NCBI GenBank assembly: GCA_025359585.1
Contig: JANYFX010000238.1
Location: 1-5,498 of the forward strand
Length of the DNA stretch: 5,498 nucleotides
Direction: 5' to 3'
DNA from: Rhizobacter sp.
GTDB lineage: Bacteria; Pseudomonadota; Gammaproteobacteria; Burkholderiales; Burkholderiaceae_C
Below, one piece after another: positions 1 through 4,744 of this stretch. Position 1 is the first letter of the stretch; each line of letters opens with the position of its first letter. Both the position numbers and the translations under genes were made by a program. Below the pieces are notes generated by a model. It was not told the origin of the DNA. It did no database searches and saw only the letters and a program-made list of their open reading frames with translations.

Positions 1-75
1 CTCGCCGCCACGCGCGCGCGCCGCATCGAGACCTTCGTGGCGATGCTGGCCCGGGGCGAGAAACTGCACCCGTGA
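1..75 (+). CDS. C-terminal end of a gene, possibly YdeI/OmpD-associated family (5' part outside window)
   Basis: An open frame runs from the first base to a TGA at 73-75 and encodes 24 residues ending in ARGEKLHP. The codons are rich in G/C at third positions, as in the neighbouring genes, which supports real coding. The basic TRARRIETFVAMLARGEK pattern resembles, from memory, the C-terminal helix of YdeI/OmpD-associated (bacteriocin-protection-like) proteins, which often end with an ARR..FV.ML..GE stretch. The family call rests on this short tail only and is tentative. No function can be read from the fragment. It converges on dsbA: the two stop codons are separated by 28 bp (76-103), which hold only a weak 5-bp GC stem at 76-88 and no T-run. 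Confidence 0.55.
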   Translation, partial: LAATRARRIETFVAMLARGEKLHP

Positions 76-103
76 GCGCCGTCGGCGCCACGGGCCTGTC
101 GAT

Positions 104-754
104 TCAAGCCTTGCGGGCTTTCACGATCAGCGCATCGACCACCGCGAGCGCGCGCTCCGAGCTGCCGGCTTGCGACGGCGACGTGGTGAAGCGGCCGTGC
201 ACCGCGAGCATCGGCACGCTGTCGACCTTGTAGTCGGACATCAGCTTCTTCGCGCGGCTCACGTTGGTGGCGACCGAGAAGGAATTGAAGGCGTCGAGAA
301 ACTTCTTCTCGTCGCCGCCGTTCTTCGCCACCAGCGCGGCGATGTCGGCCGGCTTGTCCAGGCGCAGATGGTCGACGTGCACGGCAGTGAAGATCTTGCG
401 CTGCATCGTGGCCACCAGCCCGAGCGATTCGAGCGCGAAGTAGGTGCGCTGGAAGTTCTCGGCGTTCATCAGAAAACTCACCGGCACCCGCTTGAGCACC
501 ACGTCGGCCGGCAGCTTCTTTGACCAGGCTTCGAGCGAAGGCTCGAACGCGCTGCAGTGCGGGCAGGCGTAGGAGAAGAACTCCAGCACTTCGACCTTGG
601 GGCTGCCTTGCGGAACGACCGGTGGGTTCACCCGCGTGAACTCGGTGCCCTCGGCAGGCTCGGCGCCCTGGGCCGACGCCGCGCCGGCGATCGAGAGGGC
701 AAAAGCACCGAAGCCGGTGCCGACGAGGCTAGCGGAAAAATCGCGACGGTTCAC
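104..754 (-). CDS. dsbA: Thiol:disulfide interchange protein DsbA (DsbA/DsbL type), predicted Tat-exported
   Basis: This is a 216-residue periplasmic thioredoxin-fold oxidase that would introduce disulfides into exported proteins; in known systems it is reoxidised by DsbB. The active site C64-P-H-C67 lies in FFSYACPHC, the classic DsbA motif (codons at 554-565). The cis-proline loop opposite it is V180-P181 in VDSVPML. The alpha-helical insert falls between them, and the length is normal for the family. The N-terminus begins NRRDF followed by an alanine/glycine-rich hydrophobic stretch and an ASA site near residue 28. This matches a twin-arginine signal, so folded export by Tat is inferred. 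The start codon is GTG (752-754), not ATG; an AAGGA Shine-Dalgarno lies 8 nt upstream and decides it. The GAF-domain gene is upstream on the same strand with a 55-bp gap, so co-transcription is possible. No dsbB is visible. The DsbA family is certain; the split between DsbA and DsbL is not resolvable here. Confidence 0.93.
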   Translation of the reverse strand: MNRRDFSASLVGTGFGAFALSIAGAASAQGAEPAEGTEFTRVNPPVVPQGSPKVEVLEFFSYACPHCSAFEPSLEAWSKKLPADVVLKRVPVSFLMNAENFQRTYFALESLGLVATMQRKIFTAVHVDHLRLDKPADIAALVAKNGGDEKKFLDAFNSFSVATNVSRAKKLMSDYKVDSVPMLAVHGRFTTSPSQAGSSERALAVVDALIVKARKA

Positions 755-762
755 GTTCGTGG

Positions 763-767
763 TCCTT
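763..767 (-). promoter_or_regulatory. Ribosome binding site of dsbA
   Basis: On the minus strand the sequence reads AAGGA, 8 nt before the GTG at 754. It fixes the GTG as the initiation codon and places the twin-arginine motif at residues 3-4. Confidence 0.7.
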
Positions 768-769
768 GG

Positions 770-779
770 GGTTGCAACC
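770..779. promoter_or_regulatory. Perfect 10-bp palindrome GGTTGCAACC upstream of dsbA
   Basis: GGTTGCAACC is its own reverse complement and sits 2 bp upstream of the dsbA Shine-Dalgarno sequence, in the 55-bp gap after the GAF gene. A bound protein or local structure here could affect dsbA expression. A single 10-bp palindrome in GC-rich DNA can also be chance, and no second copy was noticed in the window. Confidence 0.2.
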
Positions 780-809
780 GCCTACAGAGTGGCGGCGTGG
801 GTAAAAAGT

Positions 810-1322
810 TCAGCCCGCGTTCGGGTACGGCGGCACGTGGTGGCCGCGTGCGAGTGCGCTCGCGGCCTGCAGCAGCAGCGGCATGTCGAGTTCATCGGCG
901 TTGCGGGGGACCACGTCGTAGTGGCACAGCGTGCCGAGCAATACGCCCTCGGCGTCCATCACCGGCACGCCGCAGTAGGCGCGCACGGCACTGCGGGCCA
1001 CGTGTTCGGCCAGGCGCGGGTCGTGCAAGGCGTCGACCGTGGTGAAGCTGCCTTTGTGGTCGCGCACGAAGCAGCAATAGGTGGCGGTTTCGGGTACGGC
1101 GTCGATGCGCGTGACTTCGGGGTTCTCGCGGTCGACGTGGATCGCCGCGTTGGCCATGCCGCCGCTGAAGCGGAACAGGCCGATGAAGCGGTAGCTCGTG
1201 AGGCCGGCCAGGTAGGCGAGCGCCGCACGCGCCCCGCTGCGCTGCAGCGTGCGTTCGAAGGCGGTGAACGCTTCGTCGGTCGGCAGGGCCGGCGCTGACA
1301 CGGGGGCGGTGGAGCTTGTCAT
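810..1322 (-). CDS. Stand-alone GAF domain-containing protein
   Basis: The product is a 170-residue soluble protein that is almost entirely one GAF domain (about residues 18-160), the fold used to bind cyclic nucleotides, haem, flavin or other small ligands. The later half shows the usual GAF signatures: TYCCFV near 81-86, a conserved VDALHDPRLAEH segment at 96-107, then YCGVPVMDAEGVLLGTLCHYD at 116-136. No signal peptide, membrane segment, kinase, cyclase or DNA-binding domain is present, so the ligand and output are unknown. It carries four cysteines (C83, C84, C117, C133). Longer in-frame starts exist (1331 and 1628). ATG 1322 is preferred because GGAGA lies 9 nt upstream of it, whereas the same motif directly abuts ATG 1331. 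The frame above that point has poor codon character. It lies upstream of dsbA on the same strand and diverges from the penicillin-binding protein gene. Confidence 0.85.
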   Translation of the reverse strand: MTSSTAPVSAPALPTDEAFTAFERTLQRSGARAALAYLAGLTSYRFIGLFRFSGGMANAAIHVDRENPEVTRIDAVPETATYCCFVRDHKGSFTTVDALHDPRLAEHVARSAVRAYCGVPVMDAEGVLLGTLCHYDVVPRNADELDMPLLLQAASALARGHHVPPYPNAG

Positions 1323-1331
1323 GGCCGACAT

Positions 1332-1336
1332 TCTCC
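1332..1336 (-). promoter_or_regulatory. Ribosome binding site of the GAF-domain gene
   Basis: On the minus strand GGAGA is followed after 9 nt by ATG at 1322-1320. It directly touches the alternative ATG at 1331, which makes that start unlikely. Confidence 0.6.
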
Positions 1337-1395
1337 AACAAAGGCGTGTGCTGCCAAAAAACGCAGGATCTGTCCGACGTGGCCACGCGCCACAA

Positions 1396-1437
1396 GCTGT
1401 CACAACGCCTGCGCCAGCTGTGACAACATCCGCGCCA
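1396..1437. repeat. 21-bp tandem duplication, candidate paired operator
   Basis: Two abutting 21-bp units (1396-1416 and 1417-1437) agree at 17 of 21 positions. The best conserved core is AGCTGTCACAAC (1395-1406) against AGCTGTGACAAC (1416-1427). Each core contains TGTSACA, which has dyad symmetry, so the pair can be read as direct or inverted repeats. A spacing of 21 bp is two helical turns, placing both cores on one face of the DNA, as with cooperatively bound regulators. The unit ends 3 bp before the PBP ATG. That it is an operator is inference. Confidence 0.4.
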
Positions 1438-1440
1438 AGC

Positions 1441-3819
1441 ATGGAACCCGACCCCATCGACCCTTCTCCCCGCGTGCCTGCGTGGGCCGCTGCCAGCGCA
1501 TGGCTGCGTGCCCTGCCGGCGCGCTTGTGGGCCGCGCGTGCGGGGCGCGCCGCGAAGGTGTCGGCGCTTGCGGGTGGCACCGGGTTCGTGGCCGTGGCCG
1601 TGTACCTGTGCGTGCTGGTCTTCACCACGCCGGGCGTCGAAGCGCTTCAGCAAGCGCAGGCACTGCGGCCGAGCGTGATCGTGTCGAGCGACGGCGAGGT
1701 GATCGGCCGCTTTTCCACCGCGTACCAGGCGCCGGTGGCGCTGAAAGACGTGTCACCCGAGCTCGTGAAAGCGCTGATCGCCACCGAAGACCACCGCTTC
1801 TACGAACACAGCGGCCTCGACTTCAAACGCACGCTCGCCTCGGCCTGGAACACGCTGCACGGCGACATGCAGGGCGGCTCCACGCTCACGCAGCAGCTCG
1901 CGCGCAACCTCTTTCCGCAAGAGATCGGCAACGAGCGCAACCTGAACCGCAAGCTGCGTGAAGCGATCACCGCGCTGCGCCTGGAGCGCAACAGCAGCAA
2001 GGACCAGATTCTCGAAAGTTATCTCAACAGCGCCCCGTTCTTGTACAACGTGCGCGGCATCGAGATGGCTTCGCGCACTTACTTCGGCAAGCCCGCAAGC
2101 CAGCTCGACACGGCCGAAGGCGCCACCCTGGTCGGCATGCTGAAGGGCACGCAGCGCTACAACCCGGTGCGCAACCCCGAGCGCGCGCTGGAGCGGCGCA
2201 ACGTGGTGCTGGCGCAAATGGTCAAGCGCGGTTCGCTGGACGCGGCGCGCTTCGAGCGCCTGAAAAAGCAGCCGCTCGTGCTCGACTTCCGGCGGCCCGA
2301 AGACGGCGGCATCGGCCAGGCGCGCCACTTCGTCGAGCGGATTCGCGAGCAGCTCGTCGAGTGGGCCGACGCCCACGATGCGGACCTCGACCGCGACGGT
2401 CTCGTGATCCACACCACGCTCGACAGCAAGCTGCAGCGCCTGGCGCAAGACGCTGTCGTGCAGCAGGTGGCGCTGTTGCAGCGTGTGGCCGCCACCGAGT
2501 GGAGCGAACCTCGGTTGCGGTGGGCCGGTGCCAAGACGCCCGAGCCGAAACAGCCGTTCGCGCACTTCTGGAAGGAGCACGCGCAAATGCTGGCCGAGAT
2601 GGCGCGCGACACCCCCGCCTACCGCGACGTGCGCAAGGCCGGCGAGAGCGAGGACCAGGCGCTCGCGAAAGTCATGGCCGACACCGAACTGATGCAGCGG
2701 CTGCGTGACGACAAGACGCGCCTGTCGGCCGGCTTCATCGCGATCGACCCGGCCAGTGGCGCCGTCAAGGCCTGGGTCGGCAGCCCCGACTTCGCGCGCG
2801 AGCAGTTCGACCACGTGGCGCAGGCCAAACGCCAGCCCGGCTCGACCTTCAAGCCCTTCGTCTACGGCGCCGCGTTACAACGTGGTTTTTCCACCGAGCG
2901 CAGTTACCTGGACGCGGCCGTCGAGATCCCGCTGGCCGACGGCACGGTCTGGAAACCGAGCGACGGCGGCGGCCCGAGCGGTGAGCGCCTGACGCTGCGC
3001 CAGGGCCTGGTGCAGTCGAAGAACACCATCACCGCACAGCTGATGCAGGACGTGGGGGCCGAGGCGGTCGTCAACTTCGCGCAGGCGGCCGGTGTGCGTG
3101 AATCGAAGCTCGACCCGGTGCCCTCGCTCGCGCTCGGCACCAGCCCGGTCACGCTGCTGGAAATGGCCAACGCCTATGCCACGCTGGCGACGATGGGCGA
3201 GCGCCATGAGCCGCTGCTCGTGACCAGCATCGACGACCGCCACGGCAAACAACTGGCGGCATTCGACAGCGCCCCCGAGCGCAAGCCCGAGCAGGTGCTC
3301 GACAAGGCCATCGTCGCCAGGCTGGTCGACGTGATGCGCGGCGTGGTGCAGACCGGCACCGGCGCGGCGATGCGCAGCGAGTGGGGCTTGCGCGGTGACG
3401 CCGCCGGCAAGACCGGCACCACGCAGAACAACACCGACGGCTGGTTCATGCTGATGCAGCCCGGCCTCGTGGCCGGCGCCTGGGTCGGCTTCAACGATCC
3501 GCGCGTGACCATTCGCAGCAACCATTGGGGGCAGGGCGGGCACAGCGCGCTGCGCATCGTCGGCGACTTCTGGCGTCAGGGGCAGAAGGCGAAGCTGATC
3601 GACACCAAGGCCGAGTTTCCGCAGGTCGCACCCGAGGCGCCCGAGGTGCTCGAAGTGGAGCCCGCCGCCTCACCCGATGCGCCGCCGCCGGCCGACGCAC
3701 CCCTCGGCGCGGCGCTGGCGCGTTTGCTCGGCCTCACCGCACCTGCGGCGCGCAGCCCGGCGACGGCGGCCGAGATCGAGGCTGCCCGGCAATTGCAGGA
3801 TCTGGCACGCGGGCGATGA
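1441..3819 (+). CDS. Bifunctional class A penicillin-binding protein (PBP1A family)
   Basis: This 792-residue inner-membrane enzyme polymerises lipid II into glycan strands and cross-links the stem peptides. A short cytosolic tail is followed by one transmembrane segment (about 41-64). The GT51 transglycosylase domain (about 75-310) shows ATEDHRFYEHSG with catalytic E116, GGSTLTQQLARN at 145-156, and E174 in KLREAI. The transpeptidase domain (about 430-705) has all three motifs: S468-T-F-K471, S526-K-N528 and K657-T-G-T660, so both activities look intact. Between the domains, about residues 345-428 form a charged, helix-like linker, not an evident OB domain. The C-terminus (730-792) is a proline/alanine-rich tail. 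Start: ATG 1441 has no clear Shine-Dalgarno. ATG 1321 has GGTGGAG 6 nt upstream, but would add 40 residues with atypical codons and share bases with the GAF start codon, so 1441 is preferred. Lack of a C-terminal PBP1C-type domain argues against PBP1C. Confidence 0.92.
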   Translation: MEPDPIDPSPRVPAWAAASAWLRALPARLWAARAGRAAKVSALAGGTGFVAVAVYLCVLVFTTPGVEALQQAQALRPSVIVSSDGEVIGRFSTAYQAPVALKDVSPELVKALIATEDHRFYEHSGLDFKRTLASAWNTLHGDMQGGSTLTQQLARNLFPQEIGNERNLNRKLREAITALRLERNSSKDQILESYLNSAPFLYNVRGIEMASRTYFGKPASQLDTAEGATLVGMLKGTQRYNPVRNPERALERRNVVLAQMVKRGSLDAARFERLKKQPLVLDFRRPEDGGIGQARHFVERIREQLVEWADAHDADLDRDGLVIHTTLDSKLQRLAQDAVVQQVALLQRVAATEWSEPRLRWAGAKTPEPKQPFAHFWKEHAQMLAEMARDTPAYRDVRKAGESEDQALAKVMADTELMQRLRDDKTRLSAGFIAIDPASGAVKAWVGSPDFAREQFDHVAQAKRQPGSTFKPFVYGAALQRGFSTERSYLDAAVEIPLADGTVWKPSDGGGPSGERLTLRQGLVQSKNTITAQLMQDVGAEAVVNFAQAAGVRESKLDPVPSLALGTSPVTLLEMANAYATLATMGERHEPLLVTSIDDRHGKQLAAFDSAPERKPEQVLDKAIVARLVDVMRGVVQTGTGAAMRSEWGLRGDAAGKTGTTQNNTDGWFMLMQPGLVAGAWVGFNDPRVTIRSNHWGQGGHSALRIVGDFWRQGQKAKLIDTKAEFPQVAPEAPEVLEVEPAASPDAPPPADAPLGAALARLLGLTAPAARSPATAAEIEAARQLQDLARGR

Positions 3820-3834
3820 TCGGCGCTGCCGATC
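3818..3834. terminator. Stem-loop between convergent PBP and M23 genes, possible bidirectional terminator
   Basis: GATCGGC and GCCGATC form a perfect 7-bp inverted repeat around a 3-nt loop. It begins inside the PBP stop codon and lies 23 bp past the end of the M23 gene. Both transcripts would form the same hairpin. No T-run follows on either strand, so it is not a canonical intrinsic terminator. It may instead block 3' exonucleases or act with Rho. Confidence 0.35.
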
Positions 3835-3857
3835 CGCTTGTGCGTTAGGGAACCCGC

Positions 3858-4697
3858 TCAGGGTGCCAGGAACAGCGCCGGATCGACCATTGCGCGGTTC
3901 AGGCTCACGCCCCAGTGCAGGTGCGGCCCGGTCGCGCGGCCGGTGGCGCCGACCGCGCCGATGGGTGTGCCGGCGGTGACCTCGTCGCCCACCTTCACGC
4001 CGATGGCAGAGAGGTGGCAGTACATCGTCAGCCAACCCGCGCCGTGGTCGAGCCACACCGTGTTGCCGTTGAAGAAGTAGTCGCCGGTGTCGATCACGCG
4101 GCCGGGCGCGGGCGCGAGCACCGGCGTGCCTTGCGGGGCGGCGATGTCCATGCCGCTGTGCGGATTGCGCGACTGGCCGTTGAACACACGCCGCAGGCCG
4201 AACGAACTGGAGCGCGGGCCGGGCACGGGCTGGCGCAACCGCAGGCTCGCGGGGGGTGTCTCGCTGAAGGTTGCGATCACCTGCGCGGTGTGGGCGCGTT
4301 CACGCTCGAAGCGCGCGAGGTCGTCTTTCGCCAGATCGACCTGGCCCGGTGCGACCTTCAGGCGTTGCTCGGCGTAGTGCCAGGGTTTGACGACGAAGGA
4401 AACGCTGACCTCGGGCCGGCCGGCGCGTTGCACCAACAGGTTCGCGTTGCCGGGCGCGGCTGCGAGCGCGATGCCGAGCACGGCGCTCCATTGTCTGCCG
4501 TCTTTGACGACGAGCGCCGGCACGCCATTGAAACTGGCGCGCGGCGCTTCGGCCGATGGACCGAGCGCGATACGCGCGATGCCGCCCGGGGCGAGCCGCT
4601 GTTGCGGAAGGTCGATGGCACATGCCGGCAGTGCGGTCAGGCAGACCATCGCGCGCACGAGCAGAAGAAGGTGTTTGCGGAGCAGTGTCGATGTCAT
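3858..4697 (-). CDS. Secreted M23-family zinc metallopeptidase (putative peptidoglycan endopeptidase)
   Basis: The product has 279 residues and is predicted periplasmic. In this family such enzymes cut peptide cross-links in peptidoglycan, or act as non-catalytic activators when zinc ligands are lost. Here the ligands are complete: H180 and D184 in HSGMD, and H261 in H259-L-H261-W, with H259 and H228 (MYCHLS) as the usual catalytic histidines, so activity is expected. Residues 1-27 form a signal peptide (RKH, then a leucine-rich core, ending near ACA). Residues about 30-105 match the beta-rich N-terminal domain that precedes many proteobacterial M23 domains (PGGIARIALG, then WSAVLGIAL). A charged linker (about 120-140) leads to the LytM/M23 domain (about 155-275). 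There is no LysM or long coiled coil, unlike NlpD or EnvC. ATG 4697 lacks a clear Shine-Dalgarno. A later start at M17 would destroy the signal peptide. The gene lies 47 bp downstream of dhaK on the same strand. Confidence 0.92.
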   Translation of the reverse strand: MTSTLLRKHLLLLVRAMVCLTALPACAIDLPQQRLAPGGIARIALGPSAEAPRASFNGVPALVVKDGRQWSAVLGIALAAAPGNANLLVQRAGRPEVSVSFVVKPWHYAEQRLKVAPGQVDLAKDDLARFERERAHTAQVIATFSETPPASLRLRQPVPGPRSSSFGLRRVFNGQSRNPHSGMDIAAPQGTPVLAPAPGRVIDTGDYFFNGNTVWLDHGAGWLTMYCHLSAIGVKVGDEVTAGTPIGAVGATGRATGPHLHWGVSLNRAMVDPALFLAP

Positions 4698-4710
4698 GGA
4701 ACCGCATGAT

Positions 4711-4728
4711 GCCGCAAGGCGCTGCGGC
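4711..4728. other. Small inverted repeat between dhaK and the M23 gene
   Basis: GCCGCA and TGCGGC form a 6-bp stem with a 6-nt loop in the 47-bp gap after the dhaK stop and before the peptidase start. No T-run follows in the minus direction. It could mark the end of dhaK transcription or be incidental in GC-rich DNA. Confidence 0.2.
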
Positions 4729-4744
4729 TCGGCCGCTCAGGCCG

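Larger units (their letters stand above)
1323..1440. promoter_or_regulatory. Divergent intergenic region between the GAF gene and the class A PBP gene
   Basis: These 118 bp separate two divergently oriented start codons and should hold promoters for both genes. The region is clearly less GC-rich than the genes. If read in the PBP frame it uses many codons rare elsewhere here (AGG, CGA, GGA, ACA, CCA, CAA), so it is probably non-coding. It contains an A6 run at 1356-1361 and a 21-bp tandem duplication next to the PBP start. I could not identify a convincing -35/-10 pair on either strand. Confidence 0.5.

Noticed and set aside
76..120. Weak hairpins between the left partial gene and dsbA (GCGCC/GGCGC at 76-88; AAGCC/GGCTT at 106-120)
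   Set aside because: The stems are only 5 bp, with no proper T-run, and the second lies within the dsbA coding end. They are too weak to call terminators.
597..1298. A 233-codon plus-strand open frame across the dsbA 5' end and the GAF gene
   Set aside because: It is antisense to two well-supported genes, and its product is low-complexity and alanine/glycine/arginine/valine-rich without motifs.
810..1322. Free methionine-R-sulfoxide reductase (a GAF-fold enzyme with three cysteines)
   Set aside because: The size is similar, but the cysteine spacing (83, 84, 117, 133) and surrounding motifs do not match my recollection of that family. Cysteines at CxxV and LGTLC positions are common in ordinary GAF domains.
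1323..1440. Sigma-70 promoters in the divergent region, for example TTGTGG-17-CAGATC on the minus strand
   Set aside because: The best candidates match the -10 consensus at only about two of six positions, which is no better than chance.
1323..1628. N-terminal extension of the GAF protein to an ATG at 1628 (272 residues) or 1331
   Set aside because: The extension would run through the divergent region and the PBP 5' end, and it is low-complexity. The GGAGA motif is correctly spaced only for ATG 1322.
1753..2814. A 353-codon open frame on the minus strand inside the PBP gene
   Set aside because: It lies opposite the conserved transglycosylase and transpeptidase coding sequence. GC-rich genes commonly leave long antisense frames open. 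Its translation shows no recognisable domain.
4616..4697. Lipoprotein signal (LPAC, C26) on the M23 peptidase
   Set aside because: Proline before the A-C pair is atypical for a lipobox, and the ACA site suits signal peptidase I. A lipoprotein is possible but not supported.
3915..4709. A 264-codon plus-strand open frame opposite the M23 peptidase
   Set aside because: It is a shadow of the M23 gene, whose zinc-binding motifs prove the minus-strand frame.
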